Under the pieces are notes generated by a model, which did not search any database, was not told where the DNA came from, and saw only the letters and a list, made by a program, of their open reading frames with translations. From Halocatena pleomorpha (lineage in GTDB: Archaea > Halobacteriota > Halobacteria > Halobacteriales > Haloarculaceae): DNA of 61,423 nucleotides. The stretch is from NCBI RefSeq assembly GCF_003862495.1, contig NZ_RRCH01000040.1, positions 1 through 61,423 on the forward strand. The letters are read 5' to 3'. Below are positions 47,147 to 56,548 of this stretch, piece by piece; positions within the stretch are counted from its first letter, which is position 1, and every line of letters starts with the position of its first letter. A program made the position numbers and the translations under genes.

Positions 47147-47640
47147 TACTCAGCTTCCTCCCCCTCTTCTTTGATCGCTTCGACGTTGACGCCGATCGTT
47201 CCCTCCGTACGGCCTGTGGACTTTGTGCGCTGTCCACGAACCTTTTGGCCCCGCTTGTGTCGGATGCCTTTGTAGGAGTCGATCATTTTCATTCGGTTGA
47301 CGTCCTGTCGAATGGTCATTTCGAGATCGTTACCGGTCTCGTGGGTTGTTTCCCCTGTGAAGTAGCTCCGGCGGTGGTTTGTGAGCCACTCCGGAACGGT
47401 ATCCGTGTACGATTCGACCTGATCGACGATAGCGTCGATCTCCGATTCGTCGAGCCGTCCGAACGTCGTGGTACGGTCGATACCGACTTCTTGGCAGATG
47501 ATTCGTGCCGTTCGTCGCCCGATACCGTTCATTTCGCTTAACGCTCTCTCGGCGGATTTCGTTCCGTCGAGATCAGTTTGTCCAATACGGACGAAGTAGC
47601 GAATATCCTCCTCGTCCGCTTGTGTGTCTTCGGAACTCAT
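47146..47640 (-). CDS. rps13: 30S ribosomal protein S13
   Basis: This 164-residue uS13 begins after a short acidic stretch with [14 protein letters not shown]. It has the helix-two-turn-helix region [19 protein letters not shown] and the C-terminal [20 protein letters not shown]. It is the first protein gene of the block, 15 bases downstream of tRNA-Ser. Confidence 0.97.
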   Translation of the reverse strand: MSSEDTQADEEDIRYFVRIGQTDLDGTKSAERALSEMNGIGRRTARIICQEVGIDRTTTFGRLDESEIDAIVDQVESYTDTVPEWLTNHRRSYFTGETTHETGNDLEMTIRQDVNRMKMIDSYKGIRHKRGQKVRGQRTKSTGRTEGTIGVNVEAIKEEGEEAE

Positions 47641-47655
47641 GGATGGATGATCAAA

Positions 47656-47740
47656 CGTCGTGGCGGGGATTCGAACCCCGGAGGCTTAACGCCACTGAGT
47701 TAGCAACCCAGCGCCTTGGGCCAAGCTTGGCTACCACGAC
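47656..47740 (-). tRNA. tRNA-Ser (anticodon GCT)
   Basis: This 85-base class II tRNA has the acceptor stem GTCGTGG/CCACGAC with discriminator G. The anticodon stem CTGGG/CTCAG (one G-U pair) encloses the loop TTGCTAA (anticodon GCT, for AGC/AGU). It has a long variable arm and the T loop TTCGAAT. No intron is seen. It lies just upstream of rps13 on the same strand. Confidence 0.95.
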
Positions 47741-48032
47741 CCGCACCTTCGCCCGCGAGGACTCGGGGGATATCCCCCTACATTCATTCGATTGCATTCG
47801 TACCAACCCCGCCGTCGTACTTAAACACACCGATGATCACAGAACGGTTGTGGCTCGCTCACACGACGACGGATTCCCTTCCACTCACCCGTTTGGAGTT
47901 CGAGTGCTGCGATAGCTGCCCACTGGTGATATCGTAGTGTTCAAATAGGTTTGTGTTGCTCGATTGTTCTTAGACGTACTCACAGTACGCGATCGGAGAT
48001 GTTGCGTCGGTGAACAATGTGATGGACTTCAA

Positions 48033-48989
48033 CTACGTGTCGATGTACTCCTCGTTGAGCACCCACTTCTCGTCGTCTTTGATCATGTACTCGCCGTAGT
48101 AGGGCACGCGATCGTTGACGACGTCCCGGAACGCCGTTCTGATTTCGGGTTTCGTCATCTCACCCATGGGTTTGAGGTCGTCGTTACGGTTGAGACAGCC
48201 CTTGAGATAGCCATTGTGGGTCACCCGAACCCGGTGGCAGTTGGCACAGAATTCCTCGTTGCCGACCGGATCGACGACTTCGACCAACCCGCCGTCGATC
48301 CAGTAGCGCCGTCTGTCGTGCATCTCGCGGTGTTCGATCCGGTCGGCTTGATCGGTGAGCCATCCATGAACTCGGTCGATGTCGATCGCCCAGTCGGGTC
48401 GGCCGGCGAGTTCGGGCATGTACTCAATGAGTTGAAGCTGTAGCCCCTCGCGTTCAGCGACGTGCTCGACCATCTCCGGGACGTACCCAGCTGTCGCCTC
48501 GAAAACGACCATGTTTAGTTTGACGGGCGTCAGCCCGGCGTCGACTGCTGCCATCACCCCCTCGATAACGTCGTCGTACGCACCGCTTTGGGTGACCGCT
48601 CGGAACGCTTTCGGGTCCAAGGCGTCCTGTGAAACGTTCACGCGGTCGAGTCCCGCTTCGACTAACCCCTCGGCGCGACCGGGAAGGAAGGTTCCGTTGG
48701 TGGTCAGCGAAACCGACATCGAGTCTGGCGTCTGGCGAACGATCGATTCGAGATCCTCCCGAAGCATCGGTTCCCCGCCGGTGAACTTGACCGCCTCCAC
48801 GTCGAATTCCTCGGCTACTTCGAGAAACCGAACCACGTCATCAGCAGTCATCTCCGCGTCTTGTGGTTCCATCGGCCCACGCGTATCACCGAGCCCCTCG
48901 TTGTGACAGTACACGCAATCGAGGTTACAACGGTCAGTGAGCGAGATCCGAACCCCGGTCACTTCACGGCCGAATCCGTCCACGAGCAT
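48033..48989 (-). CDS. moaA: GTP 3',8-cyclase MoaA (molybdopterin biosynthesis)
   Basis: This 318-residue radical SAM enzyme has the N-terminal cluster motif [14 protein letters not shown] (Cys-x3-Cys-x2-Cys) and the C-terminal cluster in [18 protein letters not shown]. Other landmarks are [10 protein letters not shown] and the [11 protein letters not shown] strand. It starts molybdenum cofactor synthesis by turning GTP into the cyclic intermediate. The gene is divergent from mrp and stands alone. Confidence 0.95.
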   Translation of the reverse strand: MLVDGFGREVTGVRISLTDRCNLDCVYCHNEGLGDTRGPMEPQDAEMTADDVVRFLEVAEEFDVEAVKFTGGEPMLREDLESIVRQTPDSMSVSLTTNGTFLPGRAEGLVEAGLDRVNVSQDALDPKAFRAVTQSGAYDDVIEGVMAAVDAGLTPVKLNMVVFEATAGYVPEMVEHVAEREGLQLQLIEYMPELAGRPDWAIDIDRVHGWLTDQADRIEHREMHDRRRYWIDGGLVEVVDPVGNEEFCANCHRVRVTHNGYLKGCLNRNDDLKPMGEMTKPEIRTAFRDVVNDRVPYYGEYMIKDDEKWVLNEEYIDT

Positions 48990-49139
48990 GTGGAACCCTA
49001 CCTCTACGCACGGTTAAGCCTCGTGCTATTTTCATCCCGACTGATTTGTTCCTCGCTGGAATGAGCCGCCGTGTACTCGCTCACAGCCTTGATTTGGTGG
49101 TTCACAATCCTTATTCACGGGCCAACGGTAAGCAGGGAT

Positions 49140-50182
49140 ATGGACAAACAGGACGTTCTCGACCGGCTCACAGCCGTCGAGGATCCCGATTTTGGGGACG
49201 ACATCGTTTCTCTCGGATTGGTCAATACAGTTGATATTGATGGCGAGACGGTCCACATCTCGCTTGCGCTCGGTGCGCCCTACTCACCGCGAGAAACGGC
49301 GATCGCAAACGAAGTCCGCCAAGCGCTCTCTGACACCGCGTTGGACGTGACGCTCTCGGCGTCGGTCGAGACGGGTATCACGCCCGACGAACAGGTGTTG
49401 CCGAACGTGCAAAACATCATCGCGGTCGCCTCGGGGAAAGGCGGCGTCGGCAAGAGCACGGTCGCGGTGAACTTGGCTGCCGGATTAGCCGATCGTGGTG
49501 CCAGCGTCGGACTGTTCGACGCCGACATCTACGGGCCGAACGTTCCACGAATGGTTAGTGCCGACGAACGACACGGGCGACCGCCGAGGAAACCATCATT
49601 CCTCCGGAACGGTTCGGCGTGAAACTGATGAGCATGGCGTTTCTCCTCGGGGAGGATGATCCGGTCATCTGGCGAGGCCCGATGGTTCACAAGATCATCA
49701 CTCAGCTCTGGGAGGATGTCGAATGGGGAACGCTCGATTACATGATCGTCGATCTTCCCCCTGGAACGGGTGATACACAGCTCACGCTGTTACAGAGCGT
49801 TCCGCTGGCTGGTGCAGTGATCGTCACGACACCCCAAGCGGTCGCCATCGACGACGCGCGCAAAGGATTACGAATGTTTGGCGAACACGACACTCCCGTG
49901 TTGGGGATCGTCGAAAACATGAGCGCGTTCCAGTGCCCCGATTGTGGTTCGACGCACCAGATCTTCGGTGAGGGCGGTGGGCGCGAGTTCGCCGATGATG
50001 TCGACATGCCGTTTTTGGGGGAGCTACCGCTCGATCCGACCGTTCGGGAGCGGGGGGACACCGGCGACCCGGTCGTTCTCGAATCTGACTCGACGACCGC
50101 CGATCACTTCCGCTCGTTCACCGAGAACGTAGCGAACAACGTCGGCATCGTTCGGAGACGGAAACACCGGTCTCACTCATGA
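49140..50182 (+). pseudogene. Mrp/NBP35-family P-loop ATPase, split by a frameshift
   Basis: The gene encodes the full iron-sulfur carrier ATPase in two frames. The first part starts [10 protein letters not shown] with an MIP18-like domain, then the deviant Walker [16 protein letters not shown] and [14 protein letters not shown], but runs into a wrong frame after SADER and stops at 49622. The second part continues in another frame: [28 protein letters not shown] and the cluster-binding CPDCGS. Adding one base near 49571 restores one protein of about 347 residues. An ATG at 49619 lets the second half appear as a separate reading frame. Either a real 1-base deletion or a sequencing error explains this. 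Confidence 0.85.
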
Positions 50183-50409
50183 GCATCGATGACGATCCGG
50201 AAACCGCAGTGACGCTACGATCGATCGCAGAGGAGATTCGCCAGTCCGAGGGCACGAACAACGAACAGATTGCCGCCATGCTGTATCGCGTTTCGGACCT
50301 GTACGATCCCGCCGAGTCCACCACGACACAGGACATCTATCTGAACATGCGAAACATCCTCAACGTCAAAGAGCGCGGCGGGCTCCACCGTGGCTCGGAT
50401 TCGAAGTGA
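50179..50409 (+). CDS. Small conserved haloarchaeal protein, function unknown
   Basis: This 76-residue acidic protein begins at an ATG that overlaps the mrp stop codon by 4 bases, so it is translationally coupled to it. It is helical throughout (SIAEEIRQSEGTNNEQIAAMLYRVSDLYD, two parts; DIYLNMRNILNVKERGG). No family was recognised. The coupling suggests a function linked to iron-sulfur assembly or simply shared expression. Confidence 0.6.
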   Translation: MSIDDDPETAVTLRSIAEEIRQSEGTNNEQIAAMLYRVSDLYDPAESTTTQDIYLNMRNILNVKERGGLHRGSDSK

Positions 50410-50479
50410 ACAGCGGTCGAGAGCCACGGTCACGGTTTTGAAGTAAGATATAGGGTGCTTGACTGTTTATGGGATCAAC

Positions 50480-50998
50480 ATGGGATGGTTCCGTGATCAC
50501 CTCTTCGTGATTTCGTTGGGCGCGTTTCTCCTTTCTGTCCTCACATCGGCTCTTGTGGTGAGCTTTGGGGGATTTGTTGTCCTCTCGGCGTTGCTTTCTG
50601 GTTCGTTACCCCTCGACGTGCTGGTCGGACTGTGGCCAGCGATTCCGGTGTTGGCCGTGACGCTCACTGTTGCGGTTCTCTCCGGTCTCGGCGTCGGCTG
50701 GTCGGCACTCAGTCGGCTCTCGCTCCCGTCGCTCGACGGCCGAGCGGTCTCCGAGCGGATCCATCCAATCGTCAAAACGCTTGAACAGAAGAACAGTACG
50801 CTCGCGTCGCTCTCGCTGTCGGAGTATGTCGCTCCGCCAGAGCCGTCGGATGAAGAGAAAGTAGAGCGCTTGAAACAGCAGTACGTCGAGGGAACGATCG
50901 ATGAACGCGAGTTCGAGCGGCGCGTCGAACGCCTCACGTCGGTCGACACCGCATCGGTCGACACGGATCGAGACCGAATCGTCGAGCGCGGGCGGTGA
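50480..50998 (+). CDS. Two-helix membrane protein with C-terminal SHOCT domain
   Basis: This 172-residue protein starts at MGWFRDHLFVIS; an earlier ATG adds 7 residues. It has hydrophobic segments at about 6-45 and 50-80. A charged linker leads to a C-terminal SHOCT motif (EKVERLKQQYVEGTIDEREFERRVE, two parts), a short helical hairpin found at the ends of many small proteins. Its function is not known. It converges on the tatC gene 9 bases away. Confidence 0.8.
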   Translation: MGWFRDHLFVISLGAFLLSVLTSALVVSFGGFVVLSALLSGSLPLDVLVGLWPAIPVLAVTLTVAVLSGLGVGWSALSRLSLPSLDGRAVSERIHPIVKTLEQKNSTLASLSLSEYVAPPEPSDEEKVERLKQQYVEGTIDEREFERRVERLTSVDTASVDTDRDRIVERGR

Positions 50999-51007
50999 GC
51001 AGTACCC

Positions 51008-53257
51008 TTACGCCTGTCGTGATTTTCTGAGCGGACTGACGCGCCGTCCGCCGAAGGTGTACAACCAGAGACAGGCCACTCCTACCAGATACGCACCGAC
51101 AACCGGCAACGAAAACAGAAGCATCCCGAAGACGCCACCGGGGGCGGCGACCGAGATGACGCTGATGATGATGACCACGGCCTCTCGCCAGTATTCTTTG
51201 ATCATCGAGAACGGAACGAAACCGCTGCGATGGAGGAACACGAGCGTTGTCGGGACCGTTGCAAGCAACCCTACACCGATGGTCGTGAAAAACACCAACC
51301 AGCCGGCGGCGCTGATGCGGTATTTGATCAGCATTCCAGAGTTGATGGCATCGTACGCCAGCCACGAGATGATCGTCGGCGCGACGAGGGCGTATCCGAT
51401 GATCGTTCCGACGACGAGCATGACGAGTGAAGTCGTCGTCCACATGAAGATGATCCCGCGATTGCCGCTGTTCCGCGAGACGAAGCCCCGCTCTTTCAGG
51501 GCGGGCCAGATGTAATAGAGCAGAACCGGCAACACGGCGACAATCCCGGCGACAGCAGCGATCTTCACGTTGAAGATCAGTCCTTCGACGGGGTGTAGTG
51601 GGACGATATCGACCTCACTGGCTTTGACACCTTCGGGAAGCCGTCGCAGGAAGTCCCGCTGGAGCGCTCCCAATCCGCCCCGGTACATCGCCGTGAACAC
51701 TCCGCCCATCACGACGATGAACAGGCCGATGATCCGGAACGTCTTGGAGGTGAGACTGCTCAGAATGAACTGGATGTCGTAGAAATACCCACCGATGTCG
51801 TCCTCCGACTGTTCCTCTTCAGTGAAGGAGCTGACCACGCCCGCCGTGGTTCCGGTTATAACGTTGCCGACATCGTTGTCCGAACCCGACTCCTCGGCAG
51901 TCGCTTGTGTGGCGTCGTCGGTTCCACCAGCGGCTGACGGAGATTGGTCCTGTGGCGGTGGAGAGCCACCACCGCCGCCAGCGTTGGCCGTCTCTTGGGC
52001 AGCGTCGAACCGATCGAGAACTGCTTCTGCTTTCGTCGGATTTCCTCGCTCCATCGCCTGATTGGCGTATTCGAGCGCCTCCTCCTCACTCATCGAGGTG
52101 AACACCTCCGGTGGGGCGACGGCGATGCTGTCAGCGTCGAGTCGGGAGAGATCCACCTCGCTGGGATCGCCAGCGCTAGCGGGTGCTGGCGAGTATCGTG
52201 CTTCCGTGGGATCGACCGTGTTGAACAGTTGTATGAAATACGCAGTGGTTCCGGCGGTGAGCGCGACTACCGCGCCAAGTGCAAGCATCGCTGGCTGACG
52301 TGACAGCGGAACGAACGACTCGATCGGCGGCAGCTGTGGGAGTCCGTACGTCGTGAGATACGAACTCGCCATCGCGCCGTACCCCCGTGCGAGACTCCAG
52401 TAGACGAGCGCGCCGGCCAACAGCATACTTCCGAGTATGATGTTCCAGTTTTTCACCGCGATCATGAGGAGTCCGAACTCGTCGCTCGAATACTTGATTG
52501 TGAGGATGAACCGCGTCAACAGGAGGCTGAACATGTACAGGAACAACAACGGTGTTGCCCACATGACCTGTGTGAACGGATCCGGTGGGGTGAACACCGC
52601 CCCGAGCGTGTAAATGATCACGACCGCATGCCGCCATTTATCTCGGAACGTCCGATACGGCACGATGTTACTGTACGACAGCAACACCATGAACAGCGGC
52701 AGCTCCGCTGCGATCCCCATCCCGAGGGTAATCAACATCAGAAACCGGAACCACTTCACGAACGAGTAGTGGGGAGCTAATCCCGACTGCTGTGCGTTCG
52801 AGATGAGGAAATCGAACAATAGCGGCAGAAAGAACGAGTGAGCATACAAGAGTCCCAAGAAGAAGAGGACAGTGACGCCAACACACAGAAGAATGAGTTG
52901 CCACAGAGATAGTGGGTTGTCCGGAAGCCATCCCCGATCTCGCAGCGTTTTCCGGGAGACGTACAAGAGAACCGGGGTGGCTATCAGGATCCCACAGATC
53001 ATCGATACTTTCGTCTGGAGAAGAACGACATCGAACGTGGTGAGCGCATTGAGTGTTGCTTCTGTGTCTGTTACGGTCCGCTCTTTGAGATACGCGAACA
53101 CCCATTGGCGAAGGGCGTAAAACGCCCCTACAAATCCGATGGCGAACACGATGAAGATCTTCTGGAGCTCAGTTTGAGCGTCCGACAGTACCTCTCCGGC
53201 TGCTGCGCGTCCATCATCGATCGTTCGGAGAGTGCTCTCGTCGATCGCCCCGGCCAT
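51008..53257 (-). CDS. tatCt: Double TatC protein (TatCt), twin-arginine translocase
   Basis: This 749-residue protein consists of two TatC domains fused in one chain, known only from haloarchaea. The first (about 20-325) carries the TatC-like segments RQWVFAYLKERTV, LLPLLFDFLIS and FLMLITLGMGIAAELPLFMVL. The second (about 490-735) repeats the pattern: EGVKASEVDIVPLHPVEG, YYIWPALKERGF and a final hydrophobic helix. An acidic, Ser/Gly-rich linker (about 355-480) joins them. TatC recognises twin-arginine signals; haloarchaea export most proteins by Tat, and several Tat lipoproteins lie in this window. Confidence 0.93.
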   Translation of the reverse strand: MAGAIDESTLRTIDDGRAAAGEVLSDAQTELQKIFIVFAIGFVGAFYALRQWVFAYLKERTVTDTEATLNALTTFDVVLLQTKVSMICGILIATPVLLYVSRKTLRDRGWLPDNPLSLWQLILLCVGVTVLFFLGLLYAHSFFLPLLFDFLISNAQQSGLAPHYSFVKWFRFLMLITLGMGIAAELPLFMVLLSYSNIVPYRTFRDKWRHAVVIIYTLGAVFTPPDPFTQVMWATPLLFLYMFSLLLTRFILTIKYSSDEFGLLMIAVKNWNIILGSMLLAGALVYWSLARGYGAMASSYLTTYGLPQLPPIESFVPLSRQPAMLALGAVVALTAGTTAYFIQLFNTVDPTEARYSPAPASAGDPSEVDLSRLDADSIAVAPPEVFTSMSEEEALEYANQAMERGNPTKAEAVLDRFDAAQETANAGGGGGSPPPQDQSPSAAGGTDDATQATAEESGSDNDVGNVITGTTAGVVSSFTEEEQSEDDIGGYFYDIQFILSSLTSKTFRIIGLFIVVMGGVFTAMYRGGLGALQRDFLRRLPEGVKASEVDIVPLHPVEGLIFNVKIAAVAGIVAVLPVLLYYIWPALKERGFVSRNSGNRGIIFMWTTTSLVMLVVGTIIGYALVAPTIISWLAYDAINSGMLIKYRISAAGWLVFFTTIGVGLLATVPTTLVFLHRSGFVPFSMIKEYWREAVVIIISVISVAAPGGVFGMLLFSLPVVGAYLVGVACLWLYTFGGRRVSPLRKSRQA

Positions 53258-53411
53258 AAACCGTCTTGTTCATCGGTTGTTGTCAATCTTCCCTCTTTGT
53301 CCGCGCCCGCCGCTCCTTTTCAACTATAATACCAGATTATTTAATGTGTTTTCCGATGTGTTCCTTCTTTTTGGTGAGTATTTCCCCACTTCGATACAAT
53401 AAAAGAGAAAG

Positions 53412-53418
53412 TATTTAA
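53412..53418 (+). promoter_or_regulatory. TATA-like element of the carbamoyltransferase gene
   Basis: TATTTAA lies 36 bases before the ATG at 53448. Transcription would start around 53438, inside or next to the palindrome at 53429-53444. Confidence 0.4.
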
Positions 53419-53428
53419 CGGCAACTTG

Positions 53429-53444
53429 AATACCGGCCGGTATT
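53429..53444. promoter_or_regulatory. Perfect 16-base palindrome, candidate operator
   Basis: AATACCGGCCGGTATT is perfectly self-complementary. It ends 3 bases before the carbamoyltransferase start codon and covers the expected transcription start, where a bound dimer would block transcription. Confidence 0.4.
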
Positions 53445-53447
53445 ACG

Positions 53448-55163
53448 ATGACGTTCTATCGTCTCACGTTTAAGCCCGCAGTCGGACTGTATGGACAACA
53501 TGATCCGAGTGTGGCCCTTTTCGAAGACGATCAACTCGTGTTTGCTATCGAGGAGGAGCGACTAAGCCGCGAGAAGCATGCCGTCAACTCTTTTCCGGAA
53601 AACGCGATCAGGGCGTGTTTAGAGCATCAGGATCTCTCTCTCAGCGACATCGATGAGATTGTCCTTCCGTATGAGCCGTCGCTTCGGTGGAAGATACTTC
53701 CCCATTACGTTCGGGCGTCGCTATCGCTCGACGAGCGGCTCAAGCAGTTCGTCTCTCTTGGAAGTACGGTGGTCTCGCAGATCCGTGGACGGCTGTATCC
53801 GACTCGTCAGATTGAAAACAAACTGGCGTCGATCGGCACCCCGGTGCCCCCCATTGAAACCCATCCTCACCACGCGTGTCACGCCGCGAGCGCGTTTCAT
53901 CCTTCAGGGTTCGATGAGGCGCTCGTTCTTACTCTCGACGCCAAGGGCGAGTACGACGCGACCGTCGTCTGGAAAGGAACGGCAAACGGGTTAGAACGAA
54001 TCCGAACGTACAAGCATCCAAACAGCTTGGGGCTGTTTTTCGCTGCTATCACCGAGTATCTCGGCTTTCGAATGTTCAACGGCGAAGGGAAAGTAATGGG
54101 GCTTGCCCCCTATGGACGATCCAATCATGCGATCGAAACTGGTCTTCGGGAGCTGATCGACACTGGGGCCGATTACGACGTGACCGATCTCACGAAACAT
54201 TGGGGGGCTGACGCCGGTGTCGCGGAGCTTGAGTCGGTGTTCGACCGTCCCCGACGAACTGATTCGGGAGAGTTCACCCAATGGGAGAAAGATCTGGCGT
54301 TTGAAGCCCAGTCACTCCTCGAAGAGATCGTGCTTGATCTCACTGAGACGTACTGCCGACAGCTCGGCGTGAGTGATGTCGCGCTCGCTGGCGGGGTTGC
54401 GCTCAACTGCAAGCTGAATCAGAAAGTCGGCTCGCTCGATGTCGTCGATGACGTGTTCATCCAACCGGCAGCCAACGACGCCGGGTTGGCGCTGGGCGCC
54501 GGATGGTTCGATCAAGCGCCCCGGACCGTAGCGACGATGTCGGACGTGTACTTCGGGCCATCCTTTTCGACGCCGGCGATCAAACGCCGCCTTGACGCCA
54601 ACAAGATCGAGTACACCGAGCCGGACGATCTCGAACACCACGTTGCAGAACGGATCGCGGACGGCGGACTCGTCGGCTGGTTCCAAGGCCGACTCGAACT
54701 GGGTCCTCGGGCGCTTGGCAACCGGAGCATCCTCGCTGATCCACGAACGATCGCTTCCCGTGATCGGGTTAACAAGCACGTCAAACACCGCGAAGAATGG
54801 CGGCCGTTCGCGCCGTCGATGCTCGAACGCGCGGCCGAGGAGTATCTTGCAAGCGACGGTAGCACGCCCTTTATGATCACTACCGCCGACGTGCGGGACG
54901 ATCGCGTTGATGACATGGCGGCTGTGATCCACCCGGCAGACGAGACGACTCGGCCACAAACCGTACGGGAAGAACAAAACCCTCGATACGCTCGGTTGCT
55001 GTCCGAATTCGAGTCGATAACCGGCGTGCCCGTGCTGTTGAACACCTCGTTTAACGATCACGGCGAGCCGATCGTGACAACGCCCAATCAAGCGATTAAG
55101 GATTTCTACGGCATGGGACTGGATTATCTCGTGCTCGAAGACATCGTTATCGAGAAGACGTAG
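53448..55163 (+). CDS. NodU/CmcH-family carbamoyltransferase
   Basis: This 571-residue enzyme contains the N-terminal domain (ASKHA-like fold) with the HPHHACHAASAFHPSG motif, LTLDAKGEYDATVVW, EGKVMGLAPYG and VALAGGVALNCKLN. The C-terminal domain carries FQGRLELGPRALGNRSIL and VPVLLNTSFN. NodU/TobZ relatives transfer carbamoyl from carbamoyl phosphate to hydroxyl groups of sugars and secondary metabolites. A surface-glycan role would fit, but no glycosyltransferase genes are near. The upstream palindrome may regulate it. Confidence 0.9.
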   Translation: MTFYRLTFKPAVGLYGQHDPSVALFEDDQLVFAIEEERLSREKHAVNSFPENAIRACLEHQDLSLSDIDEIVLPYEPSLRWKILPHYVRASLSLDERLKQFVSLGSTVVSQIRGRLYPTRQIENKLASIGTPVPPIETHPHHACHAASAFHPSGFDEALVLTLDAKGEYDATVVWKGTANGLERIRTYKHPNSLGLFFAAITEYLGFRMFNGEGKVMGLAPYGRSNHAIETGLRELIDTGADYDVTDLTKHWGADAGVAELESVFDRPRRTDSGEFTQWEKDLAFEAQSLLEEIVLDLTETYCRQLGVSDVALAGGVALNCKLNQKVGSLDVVDDVFIQPAANDAGLALGAGWFDQAPRTVATMSDVYFGPSFSTPAIKRRLDANKIEYTEPDDLEHHVAERIADGGLVGWFQGRLELGPRALGNRSILADPRTIASRDRVNKHVKHREEWRPFAPSMLERAAEEYLASDGSTPFMITTADVRDDRVDDMAAVIHPADETTRPQTVREEQNPRYARLLSEFESITGVPVLLNTSFNDHGEPIVTTPNQAIKDFYGMGLDYLVLEDIVIEKT

Positions 55164-55354
55164 CTCTTGGGACTCAGGCAGTCTGTCGGCAGGTGTTCCC
55201 CAACTCGTCTGCGTTATGTTAGCGTCAATGGTGTACGATTCGAATCGGATACACCACTGCCGATGGGCGACAGGTTCGATTTCCAGCGATCGAGCGTCGT
55301 GATACCGCGACCCCCGGAACTGTTATCCGTGGGCAGACAGTATGATCGGCTGCA

Positions 55355-55549
55355 ATGGCAACCGGAACGGTCGATTTCTTCAACGACACTGGCGGCTACG
55401 GATTCATTTCTACCGAGGATGCAGACGACGACGTGTTCTTCCACATGGAGGATGTTGGTGGTCCTGACCTCGAAGAAGGAACTGAGATCGAATTCGAGAT
55501 CGAACAGGCTCCGAAAGGACCGCGCGCGACGAACGTCGTTCGAGTCTGA
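55355..55549 (+). CDS. Cold-shock protein (CspA-type), third copy
   Basis: This 64-residue protein is near-identical to the tandem pair at 25.2-25.6 kb: GTVDFFNDTGGYGFI and DVFFHMEDVGGPDLEEG are shared. It differs mainly at the end (IEQAPKGPRATNVVRV). It is monocistronic and on the opposite strand from the pair. Three copies in one 61-kb window are notable. Confidence 0.95.
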   Translation: MATGTVDFFNDTGGYGFISTEDADDDVFFHMEDVGGPDLEEGTEIEFEIEQAPKGPRATNVVRV

Positions 55550-55601
55550 AACACAGTCGCTTCACAGCGACAACGCTATCACTTTCTTTCGAAGCTGCTC
55601 T

Positions 55602-56384
55602 TCATAGCGACGCCGACGGAATCCGCACGGAGTGCGACAGCGTTCCGATCCCGTCGATTTCAATCTCCACTTCGTCGCCGTCGCGCAGAGGTCCGACACC
55701 CGCAGGCGTCCCGGTCGAGATGATATCGCCCGACTGGAGCGTCATGAAACTCGTAAGCTCCTCGATGAGTTCCGCAACGGGAACGATGAGTTCCTCGATG
55801 GTTGAATCCTGCTTGCGGTCACCGTTAACCCACAGCCGGATTGATGCGTCGCTCGCAACGTTTTCGGGTCGGGAGATGACGGGACCGATCGGCGCGGAGC
55901 CATCAAACGCTTTTCCGCGAACCCAGTTCTGTTCGATCGATTGATCGTCACGGTTCGAGATGTCGTTAAGACACGTGTATCCCGCGATCACGTCCATCGC
56001 GTTTTTCGCCCGGACGTTCTTACACGTGTCACCGATTATAACGGCTAACTCCGCCTCGTAATCGATCCGTTCTTTTCCTGCCGGAAGCGTGATCGTGTCG
56101 CCGTGCCCTGCGACCGCGGAGGGTGGTTTGAGGAAAAACGAGGGTCGGTCTGGAACTGACGTGTTCTGTTCGGCTGCGTGGTCTTCGTAGTTCAATCCAA
56201 CACACACGATCTTGCTCGGGTCACAGGGCGGAAGCACGTCGATCTCTTCGGGCAGAAACGTCTCGTTTCCGAGCGCAACCCGACCGCCGTAGTTCGTACG
56301 AAGTGTTATCTCATCACTTGGTTGACCACTCCACTCACCGCGCCGGACGTTCCCCGCTGGATCGCGGAATCGAACAGTTCGCAT
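55602..56384 (-). CDS. Fumarylacetoacetate hydrolase family protein
   Basis: This 260-residue protein has the FAH-fold metal site: ICVGLNYEDHAAE-type start (IVCVGLNYEDHA), IDYEAELAVIIG with two Glu, and CLNDISNRDDQ with the Asp. The C-terminal DIISTGTPAGVGPLRDGD loop is typical. The family hydrolyses C-C bonds of diketo acids or decarboxylates/isomerises related compounds. The substrate is unknown. The gene stands alone. Confidence 0.9.
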   Translation of the reverse strand: MRTVRFRDPAGNVRRGEWSGQPSDEITLRTNYGGRVALGNETFLPEEIDVLPPCDPSKIVCVGLNYEDHAAEQNTSVPDRPSFFLKPPSAVAGHGDTITLPAGKERIDYEAELAVIIGDTCKNVRAKNAMDVIAGYTCLNDISNRDDQSIEQNWVRGKAFDGSAPIGPVISRPENVASDASIRLWVNGDRKQDSTIEELIVPVAELIEELTSFMTLQSGDIISTGTPAGVGPLRDGDEVEIEIDGIGTLSHSVRIPSASL

Positions 56385-56548
56385 ACCGGACGGCTCACGC
56401 CCGATCCGAATAAATCTGGTCGAACGTCCCTATTCGAAACAATCATTTTTATTATGTGTATTTTCGTGTATCATTATTACGGATCGTCAATATCTGCTGG
56501 TGTGCATTCCGATCACCTTTAAGTATTCGAGACGAGATGTGGCTTGAT

